64,000 bases of DNA from Paracoccaceae bacterium (GCA_958296035.1 OY282431.1:868001-932000), one strand, 5' to 3'. Counted from the first letter of the stretch, positions 35,753 through 45,936 are shown. Numbers and translations are program-made. Notes: generated by a model from the letters alone, not told the origin.

Positions 35753-35790
35753 CGGCGGCTCAATGATCCATCGGGAGCGTTGAGCCGCCG
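35753..35790 (+). other. Perfect 11-bp hairpin between binding protein and permease genes
   Basis: CGGCGGCTCAA and TTGAGCCGCCG pair perfectly around a 16-base loop, 10 bases after the binding protein stop and 32 before the permease start. There is no T-run. Such hairpins often protect the upstream message and reduce downstream expression in importer operons. Confidence 0.75.
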
Positions 35791-35822
35791 ACACTGACGC
35801 TGCACACGGAAATTGTCCCGCA

Positions 35823-36785
35823 ATGGCGTACTATTTGAGAAGAGCGGGAAATTCGCTCTTGCTGCTTCTCCTGACGGTGAGTTTTGTTTTCATCGCCGGC
35901 AGAATGATCGGGGACCCGGCACTGAATATGCTGGGTCCCGGAGCCAGCGAGGTCGCGCTTGAGAAACTGCGACGCGCTGCAGGCCTGAATGATCCAATTT
36001 GGCTGCAATACATCCGGTATGTCGGCAACCTGCTTACCGGCGACTTTGGTGTCAGCTATCGTTTTGGATATTCGGTGCTTCCTTCGGAAGATCTCGACGA
36101 AATCGGCCAACCCGTCATCGACATCGTGATTGAAAGGCTGCCAGCGACATTCTTGCTGGCGGCTGTGGCAATGGGAGTTGCCGTGCCCCTGGGCGTCCTG
36201 ATGGGTGTCGTCGCAGCTGCCCATCCGCGTTCCGTGGCAGACAGGATAGTTACCATTATTGCCCTTGCCGGTGTGTCGGTCGTTCAGTTCTGGCTAGGAC
36301 TGATGCTGATCGTCTTCTTCGCCGTCCAGCTCGGTTGGCTGCCAACCGGTGGGTACGGCGGGTTTCACCACGTCATTCTGCCCGCCCTGACGCTGGCTGC
36401 CCGCCCGATCGGTCGCATCGCCCAGATCACGAGAAGCGCCATGCTGGATGAGATGTCGAAGCCTTACGTGGTGACAGCCAGGGCTAAGGGGGTCCGGGAA
36501 TGGCAGATCGTCTTTGTGCATGCGCTCAAGAATGCTGCAGTGCCAATCATCACCATGATTGGAGATGAACTCTCGGCACTCTTGACCGGGGCCATTCTAG
36601 TCGAAAAAATATTCGCGTGGCCCGGGATAGGACTGCTGATTATTGACTCGCTGACACGCAGCGACCTGCCCTTGATTCAGGCCTCCATCGCCGTGGTCGC
36701 AACCCTGGTTGTCGTTGTGAATCTTATGGTGGATTTCAGCTATCGTCTGGTCAATCCTCGCATCAAGCTTGGAACGAGGGCCTGA
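35823..36785 (+). CDS. ABC importer permease, DppB type
   Basis: A 320-residue integral membrane protein with about six hydrophobic segments. The EAA loop is seen around ARAKGVREWQIVFVHALKNA and VPIITMIGDE, which contacts the ATPase. Belongs to the DppB/OppB family of peptide-type importers. Second gene of the operon; the next permease follows at once. Confidence 0.9.
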   Translation: MAYYLRRAGNSLLLLLLTVSFVFIAGRMIGDPALNMLGPGASEVALEKLRRAAGLNDPIWLQYIRYVGNLLTGDFGVSYRFGYSVLPSEDLDEIGQPVIDIVIERLPATFLLAAVAMGVAVPLGVLMGVVAAAHPRSVADRIVTIIALAGVSVVQFWLGLMLIVFFAVQLGWLPTGGYGGFHHVILPALTLAARPIGRIAQITRSAMLDEMSKPYVVTARAKGVREWQIVFVHALKNAAVPIITMIGDELSALLTGAILVEKIFAWPGIGLLIIDSLTRSDLPLIQASIAVVATLVVVVNLMVDFSYRLVNPRIKLGTRA

Positions 36786-36789
36786 ACAA

Positions 36790-37728
36790 GTGTCTTCGCC
36801 GGCCGTCATCCCTGGAGATGAAATCGCTGCTTCGCTGGACACCAGGACAACTGCAAGAGACTACCTGTGGGCAATCTTCGGTGACAGGGTTACGCTGTTT
36901 GCATTCGCCTACCTGGTTGTACTGGTCGCATTTACTGTTGGTGCGGAATTTCTGGCTCCGCACGAGGCTACAGGTCTGAACCTTCGCGATCGGCTTCTTC
37001 CACCCGGTGCCACAGGCTCGAAAGGCGCATTTTACCTGCTGGGAACCGATGAACTGGGACGCGATCTCTTTTCCCGCCTCATTTACGGTGCACGGGTTTC
37101 TGTTTCGGTGGGCATGCTCGGCGCTGTTGTATCCTGCTTTGCCGGCGTCATTACCGGTTTGACGGCCGGCTATTACGGCGGGCTGTACGAGGATGTGGTC
37201 ATGCGTCTCGTGGACGGGATGCTGTCGCTTCCCTCTATGCTTGTTGCGCTCTTCATTCTATTTGTACTCGGAGGAGGGTATGGCAATCTAATCCTGGTGT
37301 TTTCTGTTCTCCACTGGATGGTGTTTTGCCGACTGTCCCGCGGACTCGCACTAGATGCCAGATCGGCGACCTATGTACGGGCTGCCAAGGCGTTAGGAGC
37401 GTCCGGGCCACGCATCGTATTCCGGCATATTCTCCCGAATGTGATGGCGCCGATCATAGTCCTGTTCACACTTGAAATAGCCATACTGATACTGTCAGAA
37501 GCTTCACTGAGCTTTCTCGGGTTTGGAGTCCGGCCTCCGGACCCATCCTGGGGGTTGATGATAGCGGACGGGCGGGAACATATTCGTTCCGCCTGGTGGC
37601 TCGTTACCTTCCCGGGGCTTGCGATCTTTCTGACTGCCTTGAGCCTGAATCTTGTTGCCAACTGGATCAGGGCCGTAACCGACCCTGTTCAACGCTGGCG
37701 CTGGCTTTCTCGGGATGTTCGCCGGTGA
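36790..37728 (+). CDS. ABC importer permease, DppC type
   Basis: A 312-residue membrane permease with the family N-terminal extension, GTDELGRDLFSRLIYGAR, and an EAA loop around AAKALGASGPRIVFRHILPN. Pairs with the DppB-like subunit to form the channel. I chose GTG 36,790, preceded by GAGGG, rather than an upstream TTG at 36,769 lying inside the previous gene. Its stop overlaps the ATPase start as GTGA. Confidence 0.88.
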   Translation: MSSPAVIPGDEIAASLDTRTTARDYLWAIFGDRVTLFAFAYLVVLVAFTVGAEFLAPHEATGLNLRDRLLPPGATGSKGAFYLLGTDELGRDLFSRLIYGARVSVSVGMLGAVVSCFAGVITGLTAGYYGGLYEDVVMRLVDGMLSLPSMLVALFILFVLGGGYGNLILVFSVLHWMVFCRLSRGLALDARSATYVRAAKALGASGPRIVFRHILPNVMAPIIVLFTLEIAILILSEASLSFLGFGVRPPDPSWGLMIADGREHIRSAWWLVTFPGLAIFLTALSLNLVANWIRAVTDPVQRWRWLSRDVRR

Positions 37729-39533
37729 CTTTAGAACCCTTGGTCTCGATAGAGTCCCTGCGCGTCGAGTTTCCCTCAAAGGACGAGCCGGTCGTTGCGG
37801 TCAAGGACGTCGGGTTCGAGATATTTCCGGGAGAAATACTCGGGCTTGTCGGGGAGTCTGGATCAGGGAAATCAGTCACCTCCCAAGCTCTGATGCAATT
37901 GACCAAGTTTTCTGCTGGACAAGTGACCCGCGGAAGTCTGAACTTCGTGCGTCGCGACGGCAGCAACACCGACCTTCGGCACGCAGATGAACAACAAATG
38001 CGGGACATACGCGGCAATGAAATCGGCATGATTTTTCAGGAGCCGATGGTCGCGTTGAATCCGTCACTTACAATCGGCTGGCAGTTGTCCGAAGGTCTGA
38101 GAATACACCGGGGGCTGTCCGGAAAGTCCGCCAGGCGCCGGTCTCTGGAACTGCTCCGGAAAGTGAGGATTCCAGAACCTGCGCAAAGGCTAAGGCAATA
38201 TCCTCATGAGCTGTCGGGCGGCATGTGTCAGCGGGTCGTAATAGCCATGGCACTGGCGTGTGAACCTCGCCTGCTAATTGCAGATGAACCGACAACCGCG
38301 CTCGACGTGACTGTCCAGGCAGAAATTCTGGCACTGATAGCAATGCTTCGCAGAGAGACAGGCGCCGCAATCCTGCTCATAACCCATGACATGGCAGTTG
38401 TGGCCCAGATGGCTGATAGGGTTGTTGTCATGTACAGAGGTCAAATTGTTGAACATGGTTCAGTCAGACAAATACTCCATCGACCTGAACACGATTACAC
38501 TCGTACCTTACTTGCTGCCGTTCCCAGAATTGGCGAAATGTCGGGATATTCCGGCCCGAGACGCATGAGAACTGCCGGAAACTCCGGCAAGAGAGACAAG
38601 GAGGCGGTTAGCGGTCGCGAACGCCTGCTGGATGTCAGGAATTTGACGAAGCGATTTCCTGTTCGCGGTGGCCTGCTAGGACGCACCATTGCCAATGTTC
38701 ATGCTGTGGAAGACGTTTCGTTCGTCGTCAACGTGAATGAAACGCTGTCCCTGGTTGGAGAATCGGGTAGCGGAAAATCTACAGCGGGAAATTGTATCTT
38801 GCGCCTGGAAGAGCCAGACAAGGGCAGAATCATGTTCAAGGAGCATGATCTTCTGTCGCTGTCTCGACCGGTAATGCGCAGCATGCGTCGTGAGATGCAG
38901 GTCGTCTTTCAAGATCCCTACGGTTCGCTGAATCCACAACTTCGTTTGCTTGACCAGGTTGCCGAGCCCATTCGCAATCATAAACTCGAAACCGGAACCG
39001 CAGTTGAGGATCGAGTTGCGTCAATCTTCAAGAAAGTTGGCATGCCACGGAGTTTTCTGAGGCGTTATCCCAGCGAATTGTCCGGAGGGCAGAGGCAAAG
39101 GGTCGCCATTGCGCGGTCACTCATTCTGAATCCGAGCTTTATAGTTGCTGATGAAGCTGTATCCTCCCTAGATGTCACGATTCAGGCGCAGGTCCTTAAT
39201 CTGATGATGGATCTTCAGGCAGAACTGGGATTGTCCTATCTATTCATTAGTCATGATATGGCGGTGGTTGAGCGTGTATCGCACCGCGTTGCAGTCATGT
39301 ATCAGGGAAGGATCGTTGAAATTGGATCACGGTCCAGCATTTTCGAAGATCCACGACACGACTACACAAAATCCTTGCTTGCAGCGGTTCCGAGGATGAA
39401 TCCCGACATAAGGGCAGAAGCGATGGCGGTTACCTCGGCCACGGTCGAGTCGCCAATACGGCCGGCCGGCTACAAACCCGACCCTTGCCGGTACGACGAA
39501 GTTTCGCCGGATCACCTGGTGCTGCAAGGTTGA
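37725..39533 (+). CDS. Fused double ATP-binding protein of the ABC importer (DppD-DppF type)
   Basis: A 602-residue protein with two complete ABC ATPase domains. The first has Walker A GESGSGKS, signature LSGGMCQR and Walker [13 protein letters not shown]; the second has Walker A GESGSGKS, signature LSGGQRQR and Walker [13 protein letters not shown]. Each domain ends in the oligopeptide-type C-terminal region that contains [11 protein letters not shown] or the similar [11 protein letters not shown]. It powers import through the preceding permeases. Start is GTG 37,725, overlapping the permease stop; the frame extends upstream without a better start. Confidence 0.92.
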   Translation: MTLEPLVSIESLRVEFPSKDEPVVAVKDVGFEIFPGEILGLVGESGSGKSVTSQALMQLTKFSAGQVTRGSLNFVRRDGSNTDLRHADEQQMRDIRGNEIGMIFQEPMVALNPSLTIGWQLSEGLRIHRGLSGKSARRRSLELLRKVRIPEPAQRLRQYPHELSGGMCQRVVIAMALACEPRLLIADEPTTALDVTVQAEILALIAMLRRETGAAILLITHDMAVVAQMADRVVVMYRGQIVEHGSVRQILHRPEHDYTRTLLAAVPRIGEMSGYSGPRRMRTAGNSGKRDKEAVSGRERLLDVRNLTKRFPVRGGLLGRTIANVHAVEDVSFVVNVNETLSLVGESGSGKSTAGNCILRLEEPDKGRIMFKEHDLLSLSRPVMRSMRREMQVVFQDPYGSLNPQLRLLDQVAEPIRNHKLETGTAVEDRVASIFKKVGMPRSFLRRYPSELSGGQRQRVAIARSLILNPSFIVADEAVSSLDVTIQAQVLNLMMDLQAELGLSYLFISHDMAVVERVSHRVAVMYQGRIVEIGSRSSIFEDPRHDYTKSLLAAVPRMNPDIRAEAMAVTSATVESPIRPAGYKPDPCRYDEVSPDHLVLQG

Positions 39534-40089
39534 CCGGATCAATCGTTGTCGGCCCGAGTAGCAGGTCAGCCAAGGCTGTCAGGTAATTCAACGAGATGAT
39601 TGGACTCTAGATGGGGAAGCTCGAAGCAGCATGACTGCGGCCGCTGACCTTGGAGATATCCGGCCGGGAAAAGTCGCGTGCAGCCAGCAAGCCTTGTAAC
39701 GGTTGGACCGCCAACAGATCGTTGGCCAGAGAACGCCGTTTGAGCTATTGGTGTTCAAGAAGCGCTGAACCAAGAGTGCTTACATCAGGAGCTTCATGTC
39801 CCCCGCCGGGGAGAAGAAGACTTCTGAAACATCTGCTATCTGCCGCCACTCTGACAGGGGCAGGCAAGGAGCAAACTGGCCCGGGCGGCAGCATGCAGGA
39901 CAGTGGTAACGATCGCCGCGGCTGCGGAGTGAGACAGCCAGGTTGGCGATCAAATGAGCGGCTTCGCCCGAATTGACCTGCCTGGGTTATATAACCATGC
40001 AATTGGCAAATCTGTGTCAGACCGTCACCTGTGGCTCCAAGGTCCGGGCGGCAATTGCTCGGCTACTCAAATTGCCGGCCAAGTTTGCC
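39534..40089. other. Intergenic gap between convergent ABC operon and M24 gene
   Basis: I see no convincing gene; short frames lack motifs. A hairpin at 40,049-40,077 lies close to the minus-strand gene end. Confidence 0.5.
40049..40077 (-). terminator. 8-bp hairpin downstream of the M24 hydrolase gene
   Basis: CGGCAATT and AATTGCCG form a perfect stem around a 13-base loop, 12 bases after the end of the minus-strand gene. No T-run follows, so it may mark a 3' end or a factor-dependent terminator. Confidence 0.4.
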
Positions 40090-41235
40090 TCAAATGACGA
40101 TCATTGACAAGTCTCTGTCGGATAGTGGCTGTGCTCCCTGTTCGGTGACGACCGAAGTGCGTCCGGTGCACATGGCCAGTCGATTTTCTCCATCCAGGAG
40201 GATCATGTGAAGGAAGAATGTCATGCCGGGACTAATGATCTGGGACGCGCCAGCGCGAAACACCTGGGGTTCCATCCAGGTCGGTGTAAAGCGCGCTCCC
40301 AACGAATACCCACACGCATTCAGACGAAATCTCTCCATATCGTTCTCCTCGAGAGTTCGAATATGCTCGTTGAAAACAGCCTCCATGGTATTTCCGGGGC
40401 GAAGGGCTTTTTCGCAGCGCAGAAGTGCCTCGATCCCGACTTCATGCATGTTCACATGCTGTTGCTGGGGTGCACCAATAATGATCGTCCGCATCATGGC
40501 GGCATGATAGTGACGGAAGACGCCGGCCCATTCGAGGTTGAGCTGGTCATTGTCGTTTAATCTGCGGGTTCCCGATGCGTAGCGAACCAGAAGCGCGTTT
40601 TCTGATGAACCAATAATGAACTCGTTACCGGGATAGTCTCCGCCACCTTCGAAAATTGCACCTTGCATTCTTGCCAGTATCACGCCTTCGTCCACACCGG
40701 GTGCTGCCGTGGCAATAGCTGCATCCAGGGCGTCCTCTGCAAGCTGTGCTGCCTTGCGGACACAAGACAGTTCGGCCGATGACTTTATGAGCCGCAATTC
40801 CGGAACAATCGTGCTGGCTTCCACAAGCTCCACCATTTCGTCAAGTCGTGAGCGAACGCGCTGATAGTTGTAGCCGGTAAGTCCATAGGTGCTGGTCTCT
40901 ATACCAAGCCGCTTTCCGTCGAGATCGAGTTCGCGAATGAGGTGTGCCAAATCCTCTTCGGGACAGGCGTGGTCGTCGTCGACCCAGACTCTTACGTCTG
41001 AAATATTCGACGTTATCTCCGCTTGCAGCAGGTCCGCCGAACGCGTCAGCAACACCGGGTGAGTTCCACCGATCACAAGACACTGAAAATGGCAAAAGCC
41101 GAACGTGTCGTAACCCGTCAGCCAGTATTGGCTTTCCGGAGCGAACAGCAACATGCCGTCAAGTCCCTGTTTTTCCATGGCGCCGGCCAGGCGGTTGGCC
41201 CTGTCCCTGTACTCCTGACCAGTAAAATGAAGCAT
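40090..41235 (-). CDS. M24-family hydrolase, creatinase/ectoine hydrolase-like
   Basis: A 381-residue protein with a creatinase-type N-terminal domain (ESQYWLTGYDTFGF) and a C-terminal pita-bread domain. Where metal-dependent M24 peptidases carry D..G..Y.SD.TRT, this protein reads LEWAGVFRHYHAAMMRT, so at least one metal aspartate is lost. That resembles the non-metal branch containing creatinase and ectoine hydrolase DoeA. It probably cleaves a small C-N compound, not a peptide. I chose ATG 41,235, preceded by GAGG, over ATG 41,256 inside pgeF. It lies next to a peptide-type importer on the opposite strand. Confidence 0.8.
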   Translation of the reverse strand: MLHFTGQEYRDRANRLAGAMEKQGLDGMLLFAPESQYWLTGYDTFGFCHFQCLVIGGTHPVLLTRSADLLQAEITSNISDVRVWVDDDHACPEEDLAHLIRELDLDGKRLGIETSTYGLTGYNYQRVRSRLDEMVELVEASTIVPELRLIKSSAELSCVRKAAQLAEDALDAAIATAAPGVDEGVILARMQGAIFEGGGDYPGNEFIIGSSENALLVRYASGTRRLNDNDQLNLEWAGVFRHYHAAMMRTIIIGAPQQQHVNMHEVGIEALLRCEKALRPGNTMEAVFNEHIRTLEENDMERFRLNACGYSLGARFTPTWMEPQVFRAGASQIISPGMTFFLHMILLDGENRLAMCTGRTSVVTEQGAQPLSDRDLSMIVI

Positions 41236-41245
41236 TGAGTGGTCC

Positions 41246-42004
41246 TCACATAGCAATTGCCGAAATCATCAGTCCGAAACCAGATTCACCACGATGAAAG
41301 GCTCGACGGCAGGAAAAGAAGTTTTTCTCATCGCCATACGTACAGCGGGGAATCTGCTCATACCTCCCGATTCCTGAACGCTTCAGAAGTTCGAGCCCAA
41401 GTCCTGTCAGATCAAAATCGAGCCGCCCGCGCCGGTTCTGTCGAAAAAATCCTTCACTGGCTGGGATTGATTGTTCAAAAGAATCCAGGACTTCCAATCC
41501 TACCTCATAGTTATCCTGGCTTATTGCCGGACCGATTACCGCGCCGATGTCCTTTCTTCGGGCACCTGTCAACTCCATCTGACTGATCGCAGACTCGACA
41601 ATTCCTGCCTGCAAACCGCGCCAACCAGCATGAACTGCAGCGACAACGCCATTCCTCAGATCGGCCATCAGGAGTGGCATGCAGTCGGCTGTCAGCACGG
41701 CAATTGCAAGACCGCTCGTGCTTGTAACAAGACCATCTGTGTTGACAAGATTGTTCTTCCTGCCGAAATCCACGGATTGCACATGTGTAGTATGTCGTTG
41801 TTGCGGCAGGACAAGGTGTTCGTCGGGAACCCCGATGCTCGCGGCTACCCGCTGTCTGTTCAAGCGGACATGTTCCGGACAGTCATAGTCCCGAAAGCCG
41901 CAATTGAGACTTCTGCAAACTCCTGAGGAATGACCGCCGCGGCGAGCAAAAAAACCATGCCTGAGTGGCCGCAAGATCTCCGACTGGAACTTTGTCACAG
42001 ACAC
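41246..42004 (-). CDS. pgeF: Peptidoglycan editing factor / multicopper polyphenol oxidase-like (YfiH)
   Basis: A 252-residue YfiH/DUF152 protein. Conserved residues appear in LPQQRHTTHV, LTADCMPLLM and AVHAGWRGLQ, with His-Cys-His positions for zinc or copper. In bacteria PgeF corrects misincorporated amino acids in peptidoglycan precursors. Start GTG 42,004 overlaps the end of midA by 10 bases. Confidence 0.9.
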   Translation of the reverse strand: MSVTKFQSEILRPLRHGFFARRGGHSSGVCRSLNCGFRDYDCPEHVRLNRQRVAASIGVPDEHLVLPQQRHTTHVQSVDFGRKNNLVNTDGLVTSTSGLAIAVLTADCMPLLMADLRNGVVAAVHAGWRGLQAGIVESAISQMELTGARRKDIGAVIGPAISQDNYEVGLEVLDSFEQSIPASEGFFRQNRRGRLDFDLTGLGLELLKRSGIGRYEQIPRCTYGDEKNFFSCRRAFHRGESGFGLMISAIAM

Positions 42005-43062
42005 TGTTCAAATCCCGGAGGCGCCGGCGTGTTCCTTCTGTACAAGGCCATCACCTTGAACAATGCCCCCATTTCGTCGACTTCGATCAGTCGTTGGTAA
42101 GCCGCAATATGATCATTCAACCGGTCGCCACTCAGGCCTTGGGCCAGTTTTCGGGCGCGCTGACCGATGCCCAGATGCCGAAGAAAGGAACGCTGGCTTG
42201 TCAGTGCCACGGCAACGCGATCTCCGACAGCGTCCGCAAGCGCCCCAAAATCCACATGGGCACTAAGATCCATCTGTCCCGGATTGGCGAACAACTCACA
42301 TGGCCTGTTGGCAGAAATGGCCTGCAATGTACTTCCGGTCAATTGGGTTTCACCGTAGTCAATAATCAATACCAGCCCACCATTCTGATCGACCAGCTTT
42401 GCCAGCTGCCGCATAATTTGGTCGGCCTGCGGCCGCCACTCTACAATGTCGCCAGGCCTGGCACGATCAAACCAGGAGCCCGCTGGCTGTCCTCTTACCG
42501 GAAGGAAGACCGGAACAAGTTCTTCAGCCTGTGTTGTTACATGAAGCTCACTCCAGGTTTGGTCGCCGCGCCTGAACTGGCGTACCGCCAGCGCATCAAG
42601 AAACTCGTTTGCAATGGCGAAAACTGTCCGGTCGCCCAGGTTGGCCAGGCTTTCAATCCACTCGGGGCTGTAGTGGCCAAGCCGCGCCCTTTGCTGCTCT
42701 TGAAGCGAAGAACTTTGTTCAAACAGAACAAGGCGGCAGCATCGGGCCAACCTGCTTACTCGAAAAAGAGTTCGGAGCAGGTCGGCCATCAACGTGCCTC
42801 GCCCGGGGCCGAGCTCCAGCAGCGTACACGCCTCGGGCTGTCCGAGTTGTTGCCAGTAGCGAGCGAGGCAGACACCGATCATTTCACCAAACATCTGGCT
42901 GATTTCCGGTGCGGTTGTAAAACTGCTTCTGTTTCCAACCGGGTCTGGTCGGTTATAGAACCCATGCTGCGGATGCATGGCACATAACGCCATGTAGTGG
43001 TCGAATCGCAATGCACCCACTAGCCTGATCTGATCGGCTAACAGGTGCCCAAGTGGCGTCAT
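41995..43062 (-). CDS. SAM-dependent methyltransferase, MidA/NDUFAF7 family (DUF185)
   Basis: A 355-residue methyltransferase with the NDUFAF7/MidA signature: start TPLGHLLADQI, YMALCAMHPQHGFY, FTTAPEISQMFGE and SAM-binding LLELGPGRGTLM. In mitochondria the relative methylates a complex I arginine; the bacterial substrate is likely similar but not shown here. The start overlaps the lgt stop as ATGA, and it is followed by pgeF, an order common in alphaproteobacteria. Confidence 0.9.
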   Translation of the reverse strand: MTPLGHLLADQIRLVGALRFDHYMALCAMHPQHGFYNRPDPVGNRSSFTTAPEISQMFGEMIGVCLARYWQQLGQPEACTLLELGPGRGTLMADLLRTLFRVSRLARCCRLVLFEQSSSLQEQQRARLGHYSPEWIESLANLGDRTVFAIANEFLDALAVRQFRRGDQTWSELHVTTQAEELVPVFLPVRGQPAGSWFDRARPGDIVEWRPQADQIMRQLAKLVDQNGGLVLIIDYGETQLTGSTLQAISANRPCELFANPGQMDLSAHVDFGALADAVGDRVAVALTSQRSFLRHLGIGQRARKLAQGLSGDRLNDHIAAYQRLIEVDEMGALFKVMALYRRNTPAPPGFEQCL

Positions 43063-43964
43063 GCGCGCCGCCTTGACCTGCTGTTGGCGTAATACACTAA
43101 AATCAGGCCGGCAACGATCATCGGCAAGGACAAGGACTGCCCGATGGACAATCCGATGCCCTCAGAAAGTCGCAGAACATGCCCCAGGGGATTGTCCGGC
43201 GATATGTAGTGTGCGTCAGCCTGACGAAAAAACTCTACCAGGAATCTCGCCGTTCCGTAGCCCGCAATGAACAGACCTGTAATTCTACCTGGTGTCTTCA
43301 ACCAACCGGCACGATATGCACACCAGATCATGATCCCTCCCAGAAGCAGACCCTCAAGAAGGGCCTCGTAAAGCTGTGACGGATGGCGGGAGCAAAGGGC
43401 CTGCCAATGACCCGGGCAAATTGCTGCAGGCCCGGTCGGAAATACGATGGCCCAAGGCAGCTCGGTTGGCCGACCGTACAGTTCTGCATTGATCAGGTTC
43501 GCTAGTCGTCCCATGAACAGGCCCGGTGTCACTACAATGGAAACACCATCCAGGATCGGCAGTATTGCAATTCGATTGAATCGGCAGAATAGGATAACAG
43601 CAATCGCATTACCCATGAGCCCGCCGTGAAATGACATGCCACCAGACCAGATCATGAGAATCTGCTCGGGATTCTGCAAGAAGAACTGAGGCTGGTAGAG
43701 GAAGACATAACCTAGTCTGCCACCAGCGACTGTACCGATGATAATCCAGGTAAGCAGCACTTCCAGTTGGCCGGGCAGAGCAGGTGGCGTATTCCTGCAC
43801 CATAATGCAGGACGCTTGACCAGCGAAACGAGCCAGAGCCATCCAATTATGAAGCCCAGCACATAGGCCATTGCGTACCAGCGAATGGCAAGATTGAATC
43901 CGGCCACTTCAACGGAAACGATATCAGGACTGATTACTGGGAGATAGATTGCCGGTAGCAACAT
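43059..43964 (-). CDS. lgt: Prolipoprotein diacylglyceryl transferase
   Basis: An inner-membrane protein of about 301 residues with at least seven hydrophobic segments. Lgt hallmarks are IRWYAMAYVLGF, GGRLGYVFLY, MSFHGGLMGN and the signature GRLANLINAELYGRPT, followed by HPSQLYEALLEG. It attaches diacylglycerol to the lipobox cysteine of lipoprotein precursors. Start taken at ATG 43,964; an in-frame TTG at 43,985 lacks a ribosome site. First gene of the lgt-midA-pgeF-M24 run and divergent from ubiK. Confidence 0.93.
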   Translation of the reverse strand: MLLPAIYLPVISPDIVSVEVAGFNLAIRWYAMAYVLGFIIGWLWLVSLVKRPALWCRNTPPALPGQLEVLLTWIIIGTVAGGRLGYVFLYQPQFFLQNPEQILMIWSGGMSFHGGLMGNAIAVILFCRFNRIAILPILDGVSIVVTPGLFMGRLANLINAELYGRPTELPWAIVFPTGPAAICPGHWQALCSRHPSQLYEALLEGLLLGGIMIWCAYRAGWLKTPGRITGLFIAGYGTARFLVEFFRQADAHYISPDNPLGHVLRLSEGIGLSIGQSLSLPMIVAGLILVYYANSRSRRRA

Positions 43965-44216
43965 GCAAGCCTGAGATCGCTGCAAGGAGTTGAGATTCTG
44001 AAGTATTTGCAGTCAGATTTCCAAATTGCAAGTGACACCGGGGCACCAGATTCCGGAGGCATTACCGGCAATCCAGACGCTGCTGTTCCTGGCCCGGAAA
44101 ATCGATGGTTCAATCAACATCGATTTCGACATCGCAGACGCCTGGAATTCTTGATCCCAAGCTTGAATGGCAGCCAGTCAGGCACCATGTGAATCGGTAA
44201 CGCAAGGAAAGGTCAC

Positions 44217-44531
44217 ATGCAGAGCCGGGACAAGTTTTTCGACGATTTGGCCAAGTTGATGCAGAATGCAGTCGGCGTTGCCCAAGATGCGCGCAACGAG
44301 GCCGAGAATGTATTTCGCAGCTTTGTTGAACGAAAGCTTACTGAAATGAACCTCGTTGACCGCGAGGAATTCGAGGCCGTTCGGGAGATGGCGATCAAAG
44401 CCAGAACCGAGAACGATCGGTTGGAGGAACGCATCAGGATCCTTGAAGCAAGACTGGCGGATAATTCCGCTGATGAGGTGCGCCCTTCCGAAAACAAGGC
44501 CGACTCCACAAATGGTAACGGCGACGACTGA
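44217..44531 (+). CDS. ubiK: UbiK-family ubiquinone biosynthesis accessory factor (BMFP/YqiC)
   Basis: A 104-residue protein: amphipathic N-terminal helix RDKFFDDLAKLM, then a long coiled coil ending in a disordered acidic tail. This is the UbiK/BMFP layout, a trimeric helper of the ubiquinone biosynthesis complex at the membrane. AAGGAAAGG ribosome site. Divergent from lgt, a conserved alphaproteobacterial neighbour. Confidence 0.88.
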   Translation: MQSRDKFFDDLAKLMQNAVGVAQDARNEAENVFRSFVERKLTEMNLVDREEFEAVREMAIKARTENDRLEERIRILEARLADNSADEVRPSENKADSTNGNGDD

Positions 44532-44969
44532 GGTTATTTCTCCATCTTGTGGGATCTACCGAGGTTGCCAGACCTCCCGGGGTGATCGCGCTTCCTATGC
44601 CAGGACTGTTGCGAAACATTCCCCAATGCTCGATCGATATCTCGAAGTTGTTTGAACTGGGTGGACTTCCGGTAGCAGATTCAGGCCCTTCCGGCCAAGG
44701 ATGATTCGATGCGCGTGGAGATGATCTTCAGCACTGACCTGCGGGAGAAGTCCGCTGTCAGTTTCCCGTCAGGATGCCAGTTGAACGTAACCCTTTTGCA
44801 ACGCAACTGATTTGCTAGGGGCCGTTCCATGATTTTGCGCTTTACATATGCGCCGGATCTTGGCAGGCGCGTCTGCTAGAGAGCAGAATCCTGTCTGAGA
44901 AAATGTTCAATTGCCCCGACAAGAGGGCTGAACCGGCAGGGAAACGTAGGGCAGGTTCAGAGCAGAATC
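44532..44969. other. Intergenic, no gene seen
   Basis: Lies between ubiK and the YbjN-family gene. I see no coding sequence, RNA gene or hairpin of note. Confidence 0.5.
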
Positions 44970-45473
44970 ATGGCAAGTATTGCAGTCCCCAAGGATGGTG
45001 GAGTTGTCGATCCTATTGCGATCGGCGAGGCCCTGGCGCGGTCTCAGGACTGGCCCTGCGACCGCATTGGTGAAGATGGCGTCGCGATTGTTGTCGACGC
45101 AACGTGGCGCGTTCTCTTCCTGGCACTCATGTGGTCGAGAACCGAAGGGCTGCTCAAACTGACTTGCAGTTTTAATCTTAAGCCAACATCGGGTCGAATT
45201 CTGTCCCTTTTGGAGACTACCAACAGAATAAACGAGTGCTGCTGGGAAGGTGCCTTCACACTGTGTTCTGAAAAGGGTCTCGTGGTTTACCGCAATGTAC
45301 TCGCCCACGACGAGCAGCAGATTGTGAACTGGTGCCATATAGACAAACTGCTCAATTCAGCAATCGAAAGATGCGATAAGTTCTTCCCAGTATTGCAGGC
45401 GACAAATATGGGGCACTCCGGGGTCGGATGTCTGTTGCGACTTGTGATTGCCAAGCCGGTTGGCCACAGCTGA
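44970..45473 (+). CDS. YbjN-domain protein
   Basis: A 167-residue protein similar in plan to alphaproteobacterial YbjN-family proteins that precede proC. It has an ...DWPCDRIGEDGVAI start, a central TCSFNL strand, LLETTNRINECCWEGAFTL, then ERCDKFFPV and a PVGHS end. YbjN folds resemble type III secretion chaperones and bind partner proteins; the partner is unknown. It is more divergent than usual toward the C-terminus, but runs to the expected length. Confidence 0.65.
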   Translation: MASIAVPKDGGVVDPIAIGEALARSQDWPCDRIGEDGVAIVVDATWRVLFLALMWSRTEGLLKLTCSFNLKPTSGRILSLLETTNRINECCWEGAFTLCSEKGLVVYRNVLAHDEQQIVNWCHIDKLLNSAIERCDKFFPVLQATNMGHSGVGCLLRLVIAKPVGHS

Positions 45474-45936
45474 TCCGACATCGATTCCCGGTCGGTCTAT
45501 ACTGGCACGCCGAATCGCCGACATAGGGCGGACCGGATGGTGGGTTGTTGATTGTTCGAATGGGTCAACCTGCACACGTCAAGAACCAGGACCGGATATC
45601 AGCAGACAATCTCATGCCTTGAATTGCTTCGTCACCTCTGCCCGGTTTGCAAGCCGACACAGTCGACAGCTCTTGCCCTTGGCGTGGAAGCGACTGTATC
45701 CACCCGAACCCAGGTATTGTGTAGCAACAAGCCCCTGACAGCCTGAGCGGCTAGGCGAGCCGTCGATTGTTGCTCAGGAATTCCGGCTAATGAGAATTGC
45801 TTCCCCGAGAAATCCACCCTAGAATTGGCTCAAGCAGACGTACTCAATTCCTCGGTTAGTGCCTCAGTTCAGTCAAGATTGGTGCCTGCGAGCAAGGGTC
45901 CAATTGACCTTGTCGGCTTGACAGTAAACAGCGGCG
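45474..45936. other. Intergenic before proC, no gene seen
   Basis: No recognisable coding sequence. TTGACA at 45,918 lies too close to the proC ATG to serve that start. Confidence 0.45.

Noticed and set aside
36769-36789. TTG start for the DppC-type permease
   Set aside because: It lies inside the previous gene; GTG 36,790 has a GAGGG site and fits family length.
41965-42987. Plus-strand open frame of 340 residues
   Set aside because: Antisense to midA, whose motifs are clear; composition typical of an antisense shadow.
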